A DNA stretch of 64,000 nucleotides from Pyrinomonas methylaliphatogenes (GCF_000820845.2 NZ_CBXV010000008.1:375001-439000), one strand, 5' to 3'. Numbered from the stretch's first letter, positions 47,956 through 59,048 are shown. Program-made: numbers and translations. Notes: generated from the sequence alone by a model not told the origin.

Positions 47956-49544
47956 GATACCTGTTTCGAGATCGGTGGCGCGAAGTTCCCTGCTATGCGC
48001 CCTATCGCTCGTGCGCGCTCGTCGAAGTGCGCCTTTCGTTCCCGGTCGCGCGCGTCGCCCCGCACGATCAACGCGCGATCGCGCGCGATTGGCGTAAAGT
48101 CTTAAGCTTCGTCCGCGCCGAAGGGCCGGTGGCGACGTGGCGCAAGGTGCGTTCTAAAAGGGAACAGGAACTTTTGACGAGCGATTTCCACGTCGTCGTC
48201 GCTGTTGGCACGCTCCGCGGCGAAGAGGCGCCCGTGATTTGTCTCGGGACGCGCCATCCGCGCTGCGCCGAGCACATGCTCTTTCATCGAGATCTCACGG
48301 TCCGTATTGATCGCTGGCCCAGCGAAGAAGAACTTGCGCGGGCGGTGCAGAAGGTCGATCCGATGAGGTGGCAAAGCGTCGCCGGTTACAACTTCTACTC
48401 GGACCAGCCTCCCCCGCCGGAAGCCATCAGATTGATTCAAGCGGTCGCCGAAGCTTTAGCCGAACAGGATACGGACGCGCCGACCGGAAGGGCCAAGCCG
48501 GTCGCGCCCGTGAGATCTCCGGCGCAAGCGCTCGAAGACGAAGAACGCACGAGAGGCGGCGTCGCTATCATCTCAGCCGGAGATTACGCGCGGACGCAAA
48601 TCATCCCGGCGCTCCGTCGCGCTGGCGCGCGTCTTGATGCGATCGTCGATCTAGAGCCGCTTTTCGCCGCACACGTGAAAGAAGAGTATGGTTTCTCTCG
48701 CGCGTTGACCGATTGGCGCGAGGCGATCAGGAGCGCGGCGATCGAATTCGTCGTCGTCGCCTCGTATCACGACACGCACGCGCTGATCGCTTCCGAAGCG
48801 GCACGGCACGGCAAAAAAGTTCTGGTCGAAAAACCGCCCGCCATCACGCGCGAGGATCTACAGATGCTGCTCGATGCGATGCGCGACGGGCGCGCTTTCA
48901 TCGAAGTCGGGTTCAATCGCCGCTTCGCTCCGCTGACGCGCCAAGCGCGCAAGTTGCTCGATAAAGTTGCCGGTCCGGTGACGCTCATCTGCCGCGTCAA
49001 AGAGGTCGAGATACCCGACGCGCACTGGTATCGCTGGCCCAAAGAGGGGACGCGCATCGCGGGCAACTTGTGCCATTGGATAGACCTTGCGGTCCATTTC
49101 CTGGGCGACCGAGCGCGCCCCACGGAGATCGCGCTTTCGCCACAAGTCACCGCTCATCCGGATGAGGAACGCACGCTTACAATCGCCTTTGACGACGGAT
49201 CGGTCGCGGCGATCACGGCGACCTCGCGCGGCGATGCGACGCTCGGCGTGCAGGAGCGCATCGAGTTGAGACGCGATCAATTGACCATCGAGATCGAAGA
49301 TTACCGCGCGCTGAGGGCGAGTTGGAAGGGGAAACCTCTTGCGCGCCGGCGCGGCCTGCGCGACAAGGGGCATCGCGCGATGTATCTCGAAACCTTCCGT
49401 CGGGCGCAGAAGGGCGAGCGCCCCCTTTACTCCCCGCGCGATCTTTTCTGGACGACGACGCTCACCATCCGCGCGACGGAGATGGCCCGCGCAGGCGAGC
49501 GAAGTTCGAAGGTGGATTGTGAAGCGCCACCTTTTCAAACTTGA
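47952..49544 (+). CDS. Gfo/Idh/MocA oxidoreductase with a novel N-terminal domain
   Basis: A 530-aa protein. Residues about 200-520 are an NAD-dependent Gfo/Idh/MocA oxidoreductase: GVAIISAGDYARTQIIPAL is the Rossmann start (with A/G in place of the full GxGxxG), HGKKVLVEKPPAI contains the conserved EKP, and GNLCHWIDLAVHFLG carries the catalytic His-Asp region. Residues 1-180 form an extra domain (MRYLFRDRWREVPCY..., HVVVAVGTLRGEEAPVICLG) that I do not recognise. Related proteins in polysaccharide loci are fused to alcohol dehydrogenases; this domain is not one. A role in modifying a nucleotide sugar is likely from context. Confidence 0.82.
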   Translation: MRYLFRDRWREVPCYAPYRSCALVEVRLSFPVARVAPHDQRAIARDWRKVLSFVRAEGPVATWRKVRSKREQELLTSDFHVVVAVGTLRGEEAPVICLGTRHPRCAEHMLFHRDLTVRIDRWPSEEELARAVQKVDPMRWQSVAGYNFYSDQPPPPEAIRLIQAVAEALAEQDTDAPTGRAKPVAPVRSPAQALEDEERTRGGVAIISAGDYARTQIIPALRRAGARLDAIVDLEPLFAAHVKEEYGFSRALTDWREAIRSAAIEFVVVASYHDTHALIASEAARHGKKVLVEKPPAITREDLQMLLDAMRDGRAFIEVGFNRRFAPLTRQARKLLDKVAGPVTLICRVKEVEIPDAHWYRWPKEGTRIAGNLCHWIDLAVHFLGDRARPTEIALSPQVTAHPDEERTLTIAFDDGSVAAITATSRGDATLGVQERIELRRDQLTIEIEDYRALRASWKGKPLARRRGLRDKGHRAMYLETFRRAQKGERPLYSPRDLFWTTTLTIRATEMARAGERSSKVDCEAPPFQT

Positions 49545-49590
49545 AGGTCAACTGCCGTTGGCGCGAGAATAGCATAGCTCAGCATCTTCC

Positions 49591-50166
49591 ATGGAGAGTA
49601 AAGTGATCGGCAAGCGACTGCTTCTTTTGTCCATAGCTTTGTGCGCCTGCCAGGCCGCCCAATCGCCGAGGAACGCCAATCAACGATCTTCCACGCAGAA
49701 AGGAGGCATGGCGATGAAACTGACGAGCGCCGCCTTTCAGGATGGCGGGTTGATCCCGCAAAAGCACACGTGCGATGGCGAAGACGTCTCGCCACCACTC
49801 ACGTGGTCGGATCTGCCGAACGAAACGCGGAGTCTCGCGTTGATCGCCGATGACCCGGATGCGCCGCGCGGCACGTGGGTCCACTGGGTCCTCTATGATC
49901 TTTCGCCCGACGCGCACGAGCTTCCCGAAGCCGTTCCGCCTATTGAATCCCTTCCCAACGGCGCAAAACAGGGGCGCAACGACTTCGGCAAGATCGGCTA
50001 CGGCGGACCGTGTCCGCCCGGCGGAACGCACCGCTACTTCTTCAAGCTCTACGCGCTCGACCGCAAACTCGGGCTGCCCGCCGGTAAGACGAAACAGGAA
50101 CTGCTCGATGCGATGCGCGGTCACGTTCTCGCCGAGGCGCAATTGATGGGCCGGTACGGGAGATGA
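49591..50166 (+). CDS. YbhB/YbcL-type PEBP (Raf kinase inhibitor-like) protein
   Basis: A 191-aa phosphatidylethanolamine-binding-protein-fold protein. The core shows CDGEDVSPPLTW, IADDPDAPRGTWVHWVLYD and GPCPPGGTHRYFFKLYALD, all signature elements. From the ATG at 49591 it would have a lipoprotein-like leader (LLLLSIALCAC). A perfect AGGAGG at 49701-49706 lies well placed before an internal ATG at 49714 (MKLTSAAFQDGG), which would give a cytoplasmic form without leader. The long start has no ribosome site of note. The biological role of bacterial members is not clear, and it seems unrelated to the polysaccharide genes around it. Confidence 0.9.
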   Translation: MESKVIGKRLLLLSIALCACQAAQSPRNANQRSSTQKGGMAMKLTSAAFQDGGLIPQKHTCDGEDVSPPLTWSDLPNETRSLALIADDPDAPRGTWVHWVLYDLSPDAHELPEAVPPIESLPNGAKQGRNDFGKIGYGGPCPPGGTHRYFFKLYALDRKLGLPAGKTKQELLDAMRGHVLAEAQLMGRYGR

Positions 50167-50256
50167 CTGGCGGAAAGAGGCTCTGGAGCTTGGCGAAATC
50201 ATCAACGCTCTGTGTCGAGCGAAAAGTTGTGGCTCGGGAAAGGAGGGTTCTGAGTT

Positions 50257-51234
50257 TTGCTCTCTTCTAGACGCGCGCTCATCACCGGCGGCGCCGGATT
50301 CATCGGCTCTCATCTTGTCGATCTGCTGTTGAAGGAAGGCGGCTGGCGCGTGACGGTCGTCGATGATTTCAACGATTTCTACGATCCGCAGATCAAGCGC
50401 GCCAACATCGCGGCACACATCGAGCGCGATGACTTTGAGCTGATCGAGTGCGACATACGCGACCGGGAAGCGCTTCGGGATCTCTTCTTCCGAGAGCGCT
50501 TCGACGTGATCGTGCATCTGGCGGCGCGCGCTGGCGTCCGCCCCTCTTTGCGCGAGCCGTTTCTCTACACGGAGACCAACGTCACCGGCACGCTTAATTT
50601 GCTCGAGCTCGCGCGCGAAAGTGGCGTTCGGCAGTTCGTCTTCGGCTCTTCTTCATCGGTCTACGGCATCAACGCCAAGGTTCCCTTCAGCGAAGAGGAT
50701 CCGATCCGCCAACCGATCTCGCCTTATGCGGCGACCAAAGCGGCTGGCGAACTCCTCTGCCACACCTACTCGCACCTTTACGGCATCAGGTGTATCTGTT
50801 TGCGCTTTTTCACCGTCTACGGCGCGCGGCAGCGCCCCGATTTAGCGATCCACAAATTCGCGCGTTTGATAGCGGAAGGGAGACCGATTCCCGTCTTCGG
50901 CGACGGCACGACGCGACGAGATTACACCTACATAGATGACATCTTGCAGGGCGTGCGCGCGGCGATGGATTACGATGCGAGCGCGTATGAGATCATCAAT
51001 CTCGGCGAAGCGCGCACCGTGGAACTGCGCGAACTGATCGCACTGCTCGAACGCGAATTGAACAAACGCGCCATCATCGACTGGCAACCGCCGCAGCCGG
51101 GCGACGTGCCGCAAACTTACGCCGACATCGCGAAGGCACGCCGTTTGCTCGGATATGATCCGCAGACTCCGATCGAAGAGGGCATTCGGCGCTTCGTCGC
51201 ATGGTTTCGTGCGGCGAATCGCTTATCGAGTTGA
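50257..51234 (+). CDS. NAD-dependent nucleotide-sugar epimerase (UDP-glucuronate 4-epimerase-like)
   Basis: A 325-aa extended short-chain dehydrogenase. The Rossmann motif [14 protein letters not shown] lies at residues 8-21, [11 protein letters not shown] follows, the catalytic SSSSVYG plus the Tyr-x3-Lys of YAATKAAGE are intact, and [13 protein letters not shown] and [11 protein letters not shown] are typical of UDP-sugar epimerases. [12 protein letters not shown] is typical of UDP-glucuronate 4-epimerases, which make UDP-GalA. The start is a TTG at 50257 preceded by AAAGGAGGG. Confidence 0.9.
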   Translation: MLSSRRALITGGAGFIGSHLVDLLLKEGGWRVTVVDDFNDFYDPQIKRANIAAHIERDDFELIECDIRDREALRDLFFRERFDVIVHLAARAGVRPSLREPFLYTETNVTGTLNLLELARESGVRQFVFGSSSSVYGINAKVPFSEEDPIRQPISPYAATKAAGELLCHTYSHLYGIRCICLRFFTVYGARQRPDLAIHKFARLIAEGRPIPVFGDGTTRRDYTYIDDILQGVRAAMDYDASAYEIINLGEARTVELRELIALLERELNKRAIIDWQPPQPGDVPQTYADIAKARRLLGYDPQTPIEEGIRRFVAWFRAANRLSS

Positions 51235-51482
51235 GATGTGCGCCGTTGTCTTCCGGCGCAAGATCAGTGCGCGCGGCCAGTCGAATATCGTGAGTTTTGC
51301 CATTTGCGCACCGAAGGGCGTATCATTTCCAGACTTCGTGCGGAGCGGCGACAAGCTTCGAAGTCTCGTGTAAAGAACCGCGCTCTGGCAGAGAACGGAG
51401 GGCGCGGGGACGGCCCAGTCGGCGGATGATCCTTGCCGTAGCACGATGAAGACTCTCACAGCGAAAAGATTTCAGGCGGACG

Positions 51483-52496
51483 ATGAGAACTTACGCTGAA
51501 TTAAAGACGCAGATCGAAGCGCTCGGCGACCGAGCGGCGCAACAACCTGATCTTTCGATCTTCCTGCCCGTCTTCAACGAAGAGCCTAATTTGCGCCCGT
51601 TGCACGCTAAATTGAATGCGGCGCTCGCCGAATTGGGCCGGACGGCTGAAATCATCTACGTCGATGATGGCTCGACCGATGGCAGTCTGAAGGTGTTGCG
51701 CGAAATCGCCGAGACGGATCCGCGCGTGCGCGTCATCGTCCTCAAGCGGAACTACGGACAGACGGCAGCGATGGCCGCCGGCATCGATGCCTCCCGGGGA
51801 CGCATCCTCATCCCGATGGATGCCGACATGCAGAACGATCCGGCGGACATCAAGCGCCTGCTCGACAAGCTCGAAGAGGGTTACGACGTGGTCTCGGGCT
51901 GGCGCAAAGATCGCAAAGACAAGTTTCTCACGCGGCGCCTCCCCTCGATCCTCGCCAACAAGCTCGTCTCGTGGATCAGCGGAGTCAAACTTCACGACTA
52001 CGGCTGTTCGCTGAAAGCCTACCGGCGCGAAGCGCTCGCCGACGTGCGCCTTTACGGCGAGATGCACCGCTTCATCCCGATCTACGCTTCGTGGGCCGGA
52101 GCGCGCGTCACCGAGATCCCCGTCCGGCACCACCCGCGCACGATGGGCAGGTCAAAGTATGGACTTTCGCGCACGTTCAAGGTCATTCTCGACCTGGTGA
52201 CGATCAAATTCATGGCTTCATATCAGACGAAACCGATCTACGTCTTTGGCACGTGCGGGCTGGTTGCTTTCGCCATCTCTTTTCTCGCCGCGTTGTGGGC
52301 CGTGATCAAGAAGATCGTGGATGGAACGTCATTCATCCGCACGCCGCTCCCTCTTTTCGCGCTCGTCATGTTCGCGCTCGGCGTACAGTTCCTTCTGATG
52401 GGTCTACTCGCCGAAATGCTCGTCCGCACCTATCATGAATCGCAGGCGAAGCCGATCTACGCCGTGCGCGAACGGATCGGATTCGAAAGGCGGTGA
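51483..52496 (+). CDS. Glycosyltransferase family 2, dolichyl/polyprenyl-phosphate mannosyltransferase type
   Basis: A 337-aa membrane-associated GT2 enzyme. The N-terminal catalytic domain has SIFLPVFNEEPNLRPL, IIYVDDGSTDGSL and MDADMQNDPADI (the DxD region), then WRKDRKDKFLTRRLPS and the acceptor-side motif HHPRTMGRSKYG. Two transmembrane helices lie near the C-terminus (residues about 250-275 and 285-318), as in GtrB-like transferases. It likely moves a sugar from a nucleotide donor to undecaprenyl phosphate for later use outside the membrane. The 248-bp region upstream has no clear features. Confidence 0.92.
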   Translation: MRTYAELKTQIEALGDRAAQQPDLSIFLPVFNEEPNLRPLHAKLNAALAELGRTAEIIYVDDGSTDGSLKVLREIAETDPRVRVIVLKRNYGQTAAMAAGIDASRGRILIPMDADMQNDPADIKRLLDKLEEGYDVVSGWRKDRKDKFLTRRLPSILANKLVSWISGVKLHDYGCSLKAYRREALADVRLYGEMHRFIPIYASWAGARVTEIPVRHHPRTMGRSKYGLSRTFKVILDLVTIKFMASYQTKPIYVFGTCGLVAFAISFLAALWAVIKKIVDGTSFIRTPLPLFALVMFALGVQFLLMGLLAEMLVRTYHESQAKPIYAVRERIGFERR

Positions 52497-52660
52497 GCGG
52501 CGCTCGGCATCGAGAGGCGAAAAGCGATGGGTTCGAATCGCTCTTCTCGCTTCGGCCCAAATGAGAGGAAGCCGGATCGCACCTCGTCACCAGTAACGGT
52601 GAATCGCCAAAAGCGCGTTCAGTAAAAGGATTTCGATCGCTCGCTATCGGTGCGAACCCT

Positions 52661-53158
52661 TCAAAGCGTTCGTTCGCCGACGCGACCGCGCTCTTCGAGG
52701 ATCATCTCCAATTCGGCGATCGTCTCCAGATCCTTCGGGCGTCCGGCGGCGCGCTTCAGCTCGATCAACTTCTCGAGCCGCACGAAAAGGCAAACGCCGC
52801 CGAAGATCTGCAACTGCACTGTGTGCGCAAGCAGATCATCATAGCTTCCTCCGCCGGTCACCTCTCCGAACAGATCAATGGCTCCGAGCGATGTCATCAA
52901 AGCGAAATTCAGACCGCGGCGAACCGTGCGCTCATCCCAGATGAACGGCAGCCCTGGCGGTGCGCCACGCAGGTACGGTTGATACGGAGCGAGAGCTTGA
53001 ACTAGGCGATGGATGTTTTCATCCGTGCGGCGATAGACGATGTCAAGATCCTCTGTCAAACGTGATGCGCCATGAGCGACAGCCGCCGCGCCGCCGATGA
53101 TGATGAATTCGACTCCCGCTTCGTTCAAGGCGCGAAGAAGATGATCGTAACTGGTCAT
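52661..53158 (-). CDS. Nucleotidyltransferase-fold protein (MNT/AbiEii-like)
   Basis: A protein of about 165 aa with a minimal nucleotidyltransferase core: FIIIGGAAAVAHGASR followed by TEDLDIVYRR gives the GG...DxD pattern, and a later Asp lies in GAIDLFGEV. Such proteins often pair with a small partner as a toxin-antitoxin module or are stand-alone. Here a short gene lies directly upstream on the same strand. The ATG at 53158 is used; a GTG at 53188, directly after a GGGAGG, would add ten residues. Substrate and effect are unknown. It interrupts the polysaccharide locus on the opposite strand. Confidence 0.8.
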   Translation of the reverse strand: MTSYDHLLRALNEAGVEFIIIGGAAAVAHGASRLTEDLDIVYRRTDENIHRLVQALAPYQPYLRGAPPGLPFIWDERTVRRGLNFALMTSLGAIDLFGEVTGGGSYDDLLAHTVQLQIFGGVCLFVRLEKLIELKRAAGRPKDLETIAELEMILEERGRVGERTL

Positions 53159-53197
53159 GCTTTCATCCGGAATTCGCCCCCGAATCACCCTCCCAAC

Positions 53198-53437
53198 TCA
53201 ACTTTTGGGCTCCTTCTGTCGCCTCTGCGCTTCACGGCCAGCCCGCCGCAATTCTTCGGCGAAGCGCTGCATTTCCATCAGTTTCAGAAAACGCTCTTCC
53301 ACCGAAAGGCGCAGGTTCTCGCGGATCAACGTGCGATCTATCTGGCGTTTATAAGTTTCGATGACGGGATCGGCAAACCGTTCTGCGTCTTTCCGATCGT
53401 TAGCGTCTTCGTTCACCTCGCGCTCCCGCGGTATCAT
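53198..53437 (-). CDS. Small charged protein upstream of the nucleotidyltransferase
   Basis: A 79-aa, highly charged, helical protein: DPVIETYKRQIDRTLIRENL then VEERFLKLMEMQRFAEELRR. I recall similar short proteins coded next to nucleotidyltransferase-fold genes, consistent with a two-gene module, possibly of antitoxin type. The ATG at 53437 is preferred; the open frame runs 63 codons further upstream but has no protein-like character there and would overlap the divergent gene at 53509. The two genes are separated by 9-39 bp depending on the start of the second. Confidence 0.65.
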   Translation of the reverse strand: MIPREREVNEDANDRKDAERFADPVIETYKRQIDRTLIRENLRLSVEERFLKLMEMQRFAEELRRAGREAQRRQKEPKS

Positions 53438-53508
53438 CTTCGGCGAGATTATACCACCGCGACTCCTCCCCATGCGCGAAGGCGGGGGAGCCGGTCGCCG
53501 ATGATCCG

Positions 53509-54774
53509 GTGAGAACCAACGACGAACTAGAGCGAGCCTGTGAGAGCTTGGCGAACTGGTGTCGAGCGCGCGACTATGCCGGCCATGATCCGTATGACGG
53601 TTTGAACAGCCGCATCTTTCAAGCAACTCCGTTCAAACGCTGGCGCGCGGCGCGCCTCTTCTGGACGCAGCTTTTCAAACGCTCGCCGATCAACTTCCGG
53701 TCCATCGCGCGCGTGCCCGCGGAGAAGAACGCCAAAGGGATCGCTCTTTTCGCGCTCGCCGCGCTCGCGCGCTTTCGCACCTACCGAAAGCTGGAGGATG
53801 AAACGGAAGCGCGCGCGCTTCTTGACACACTGCTCCGATTGCGCTTGCCGCAAAGGCGCGGCGCGTGTTGGGGCTACCCGTTCGATTGGCAAGGGCGCGC
53901 GTTCTTTGCGCCGCGCGGGACGCCGACCATCGTCCCGACGGCCTTCGCCGTGCGCGCGCTGGTCGAAGCGTCGCGCGACCTCGATGAAGCGCGCTATTTG
54001 GCCGTAGCGCGCAGCGCGTGCGATTTCATCAGCGAAGAATTGAACCGAAGCGAGGAATCGGCAAACGAGCTCTGTTTCAGCTACTCGCCGATTGATCGAA
54101 CGCGCGTCTACAATGCGAGCCTGTTGGCCGCGGAAGCGCTCGCTTCGGTCGGCGCTGTGACGGGCGAAGCGCATCTGCTCGAATATGCCGCGCGCGCCGC
54201 GCGCTATGTCGTCCGCCGCCAGCGCGATGACGGTTCGTGGGCTTACGGCGCAGATGATTTTCAATCGTGGTGCGATAACTTCCACACGGCGTTCATCCTC
54301 ACGTCGCTTGCGCGCATCATTCATAGCGGCGTGCGCGAAGCCGCGTTCGAAAAAGCCCTCGAACGCGGCTACCTTTTCTGGCGCGAGCGCTTCTTCCTCG
54401 CCGATGGCCGACCGAAGTACTATCACGATGCGCTCCATCCCGTGGACGCTCATTCGATCGGCGCGGCCATCATCGCTTTCATAGAGATCGGCGAAAAGGA
54501 TGGTTTAAGACAAGCGGAGCGCGTGGCGCGCTGGGCGATCGAGCATCTGCGCGATCCTGAAGGCTACTTTTACTACCAGCGCCGCCGGTTCTTCACCGTG
54601 CGCATCCCGTACATGCGCTGGACGCAGGCGTGGATGCTCTACGCGCTTGCGCGATTGATCGAACGAAAGTACGCTGATAGTTTCGACGCGACGACGAGCC
54701 ATGCGCTCGTTGCGAACCGCCATATCGAGTCGAACGATCACGCGACGCAGGACTGGTCCGGCGAGGAGGCTTGA
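53509..54774 (+). CDS. Alpha/alpha-toroid protein of the polysaccharide locus
   Basis: A 421-aa protein that appears wholly alpha-helical, with repeated motifs such as WGYPFDWQGRAFFAPRGTP, YNASLLAAEALASVG, DDGSWAYGADDFQSWCDNFH and TQAWMLYALARLIE. This is the pattern of the (alpha/alpha)6 toroids shared by glycosidases, epimerases and terpenoid cyclases; the regular Gln-Trp or Asp-x-Gly-Ser-Trp repeats suggest the last. Similar proteins occur in polysaccharide gene clusters, but I know of no proven reaction. The start is a GTG at 53509. It overlaps the beginning of the following frame by four bases only if the longer DUF354 start is used. Confidence 0.7.
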   Translation: MRTNDELERACESLANWCRARDYAGHDPYDGLNSRIFQATPFKRWRAARLFWTQLFKRSPINFRSIARVPAEKNAKGIALFALAALARFRTYRKLEDETEARALLDTLLRLRLPQRRGACWGYPFDWQGRAFFAPRGTPTIVPTAFAVRALVEASRDLDEARYLAVARSACDFISEELNRSEESANELCFSYSPIDRTRVYNASLLAAEALASVGAVTGEAHLLEYAARAARYVVRRQRDDGSWAYGADDFQSWCDNFHTAFILTSLARIIHSGVREAAFEKALERGYLFWRERFFLADGRPKYYHDALHPVDAHSIGAAIIAFIEIGEKDGLRQAERVARWAIEHLRDPEGYFYYQRRRFFTVRIPYMRWTQAWMLYALARLIERKYADSFDATTSHALVANRHIESNDHATQDWSGEEA

Positions 54775-54845
54775 TTCGAACGCGACGAGCTGACGGCATA
54801 AGGACATGCAGTCGGGTCGGCCCTGATAACGGGGAATCAACCGGC

Positions 54846-55877
54846 ATGCGCATCTGGATAGATCTCGCCAATTCGCCTCACGTTCCGCTCTTTCGCGCGC
54901 TGCGCGCGGAATTGGAAGCGCGCGGTCACGAAACAGTATTTACGGCGCGGCGTTTCGCGCAGACGGTTGAGATGGCCGAAAGTTCCGGCCTCTGTGCGGC
55001 CGTTATCGGCCAATGCGAGAGCGGCAAGATCGCCGTCAAAGGTAGCGATCTTTTCAAGCGCGCCTGGCAGCTCATGAGGTGGGCGCGCGGGCGAAAGATA
55101 GATCTCGCCATCAGCCATAATTCTTACGCGCAGATTCTCGCCGCGCGATCTTTGCGCATCCCATGCGCGACGATGATGGATTACGAGCACCAACCGGCCA
55201 ATCATCTGGCCTTCAGACTGGCCCACCGCGTCATCGTCCCGCGAGCCTTCCCTGAAGAGGCGCTCCGGCGATTCGGCGCCCACCGCAAAGCGCGCCGCTA
55301 CGACGGCATCAAAGAGGACATCTATCTAGCCGATTGGGAACCGGACCAGCGCTTCGCCGAGGAGCTGCGGGCGTTCGGCATACGGGGCGAAGATAAACTC
55401 ATCGTCATCCGCCCCCCGGCTCGCGGCGCGCTCTACCACAGATTCGACAACGAGCTCTTCGATGAACTGCTCGAACGGCTATCGGCGCGCTCCGATGTCA
55501 AGGTCATCCTCCTTGCGCGCACGACGGAGCAACGCGCCCACTATGCGGAACGTTTCGGCGGAAGCAATGTGATCGTCACGGAACGCGCGCTCGATGGGCT
55601 CAACCTCATCGCCGCAGCGGATCTCGTGATCAGCGCGGGCGGGACGATGAACCGCGAGGCGGCGGCGCTCGGCGTCCCCGCGGCGAGCATCTACGCCGGA
55701 CGATGGGCCGCCATCGACGATCTTCTCGTGCGTGAAGGGCGGTTGCGGCGCATCTCAACGCGCGAAGAGCTAGGCGCCTTGCGCGTCGAAAAGCGTCCGG
55801 CAGGGATCGCGCCGCGCCGCGCGCACGCCGTCCGCAAGCAGGTCGTAGATTTGTTACTGGAGACGGTAAAAGGCTAA
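54846..55877 (+). CDS. DUF354 protein (GT-B-like)
   Basis: A 343-aa cytoplasmic protein of the DUF354 family, with the opening MRIWIDLANSPHVPLFRAL and the motif HNSYAQILAARSLRIPCATM. The second half has the glycosyltransferase-B/2-epimerase-like stretch DLVISAGGTMNREAAALGVP. Members are common in archaeal and bacterial polysaccharide clusters; a glycosyltransferase role is likely but not proven. The ATG at 54846 was chosen for the family start, with 25 extra codons available upstream from 54771. Confidence 0.85.
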   Translation: MRIWIDLANSPHVPLFRALRAELEARGHETVFTARRFAQTVEMAESSGLCAAVIGQCESGKIAVKGSDLFKRAWQLMRWARGRKIDLAISHNSYAQILAARSLRIPCATMMDYEHQPANHLAFRLAHRVIVPRAFPEEALRRFGAHRKARRYDGIKEDIYLADWEPDQRFAEELRAFGIRGEDKLIVIRPPARGALYHRFDNELFDELLERLSARSDVKVILLARTTEQRAHYAERFGGSNVIVTERALDGLNLIAAADLVISAGGTMNREAAALGVPAASIYAGRWAAIDDLLVREGRLRRISTREELGALRVEKRPAGIAPRRAHAVRKQVVDLLLETVKG

Positions 55878-55904
55878 GATTAGCGCTTCTGAAAAGGACT
55901 CGCC

Positions 55905-57455
<1,551 letters not shown>

Positions 57456-57473
57456 CAAAGTCGATGATCCTTC

Positions 57474-58907
57474 ATGGACTACGCTGAACAGGAGGAACAG
57501 CTCCGCCGCTACCGCATCATCGGCGGTTGCGGCGCGGCAGTGGTGGCACTCATTGACTTGTTCGCGATCTACTCCGAAAGGGGGTCGAACGCGGGCAAGC
57601 TCGCCCTAGCGTTGTTCGCTTTGGCGCTCGCCAGCTCGGTCTATTACCTGCCTTTCTACCTCAACCTGACGACCGAAACGGAAAAGAGGCTTCGTTGGGC
57701 GGTGAAGTTTCGTTGGATCGTCAGCGCTTTTGTTCTGCTAGCGGGCGCTCCGTTCATTGTCCGCGCGGCTGATCGCGGCGTCATGTGGCTCGCTCTGTTC
57801 GGCACGGCGCTGTCAGTCGCGGCGACGAATGTGCTGGTCCGGCAGTTGATCAAAAGACGCGGCCATGAGCGGGCGTTTGATTTCGTTCCGGCGATCTACT
57901 TGGTGAGCGACGTTGCGATCGCGCTCTTTTGGACGTGGTGGAAGATCGGTTCGATCACCTTTCTCTCGCTCGCGCTGCAATGGGCGCTGCTTTCCTTCTC
58001 TCTCACGTCGCGACCAGGACGGGCAGTTTGGGAGCGGGCGCGCCGCCGCGTCGTCATCTTTGTCTTCGCCGCCGTCGCCGCCTTCGTTCTCGCATTGGTT
58101 GCAGAGGGCGATCGAAGCGCGTTCGCGGCATGCGCAGGATTGTTTGCGTGTTTGGGCACGACCGAAGTGCTCGCCGCCTTCACGTTCAACTGGCACGGGC
58201 GCACGCTTGCGCGCGTCGCTGACGAAATCGCGACTTTCACCGGCGAGACGCGCGACCAAGTGTGTTGCCAACTTCTTTCAGCGAATCGCACGCTGGCGGA
58301 AAACTGGAGGCGCGAGCGGCCTTCCTCGCCCGAAGAGGCGGCGGCTTGGTATCGGCGCAACGCGCGACTTTACATCTACGATCTGGCAAACTTCCACCTT
58401 TACGGCAAGCACATCAGGTTCACGCTCGATCTCATGAAACTGGCGCGCGGGCGCGTGCTCGATTTCGGCGCTGGGACGGGCGATCTGGCATTGGAGCTTG
58501 CGCGTCGTGGGCACGAAGTGGTCCACTTCGACGTGGATGGCGAGGCGAGGCTTTTCGCCTCATGGCGCGCGCGTCGCGCTGGTCTGCGCAACATAGAATT
58601 TCACACCGATCGGCGCCGGATAAGAGGTCTGTTCGAGACCATCTACGCGCTCGACGTGCTGGAGCACCTGGTCGATCCGGAAGAGGCGCTCCGCTTCCTC
58701 GTCGAACGGCTCGCGCCGCACGGCCTTCTCATCTTGACGGCTCCGTTCGGTTCGACCGAGGCGCATCCGATGCATTTTTCTCATGCGCTCGACGTGCGCC
58801 GCTTTTTGCGCGAACATGGATTGCGCGACGCCAAAGGCCGGCTGCGTTGGATCGGTTCGGCGATGGCGCGTCGCCGCCACGTGCTGATCTATCGGCGCGA
58901 CGGTTGA
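57474..58907 (+). CDS. Multi-pass membrane protein with a C-terminal SAM-dependent methyltransferase domain
   Basis: A 477-aa protein with two parts. Residues about 15-250 contain seven or eight hydrophobic segments without a known family signature. Residues about 320-475 form a class I methyltransferase: VLDFGAGTGDLALELA (SAM motif I, near residue 328), VVHFDVDGEA, FETIYALDVLEHLVDPEEAL, and GLLILTAPFG. The fusion would anchor methyl transfer at the membrane, perhaps on a lipid-linked glycan. It starts 18 bp after the WbaP-type gene. The methyl acceptor is unknown. Confidence 0.85.
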   Translation: MDYAEQEEQLRRYRIIGGCGAAVVALIDLFAIYSERGSNAGKLALALFALALASSVYYLPFYLNLTTETEKRLRWAVKFRWIVSAFVLLAGAPFIVRAADRGVMWLALFGTALSVAATNVLVRQLIKRRGHERAFDFVPAIYLVSDVAIALFWTWWKIGSITFLSLALQWALLSFSLTSRPGRAVWERARRRVVIFVFAAVAAFVLALVAEGDRSAFAACAGLFACLGTTEVLAAFTFNWHGRTLARVADEIATFTGETRDQVCCQLLSANRTLAENWRRERPSSPEEAAAWYRRNARLYIYDLANFHLYGKHIRFTLDLMKLARGRVLDFGAGTGDLALELARRGHEVVHFDVDGEARLFASWRARRAGLRNIEFHTDRRRIRGLFETIYALDVLEHLVDPEEALRFLVERLAPHGLLILTAPFGSTEAHPMHFSHALDVRRFLREHGLRDAKGRLRWIGSAMARRRHVLIYRRDG

Positions 58908-59048
58908 CCGCCAACCGATGGGGGACCGAAAGATCGCCGGGCGCGGAAGAAGAAGGCGCGATTTGAGGGCGAGGCGCTCGGTCGCACGGGAATCGGCGAA
59001 AAAGCGATCGAGCGAGAAGACCGGACGACCGGCACCAAAAACGAGACC

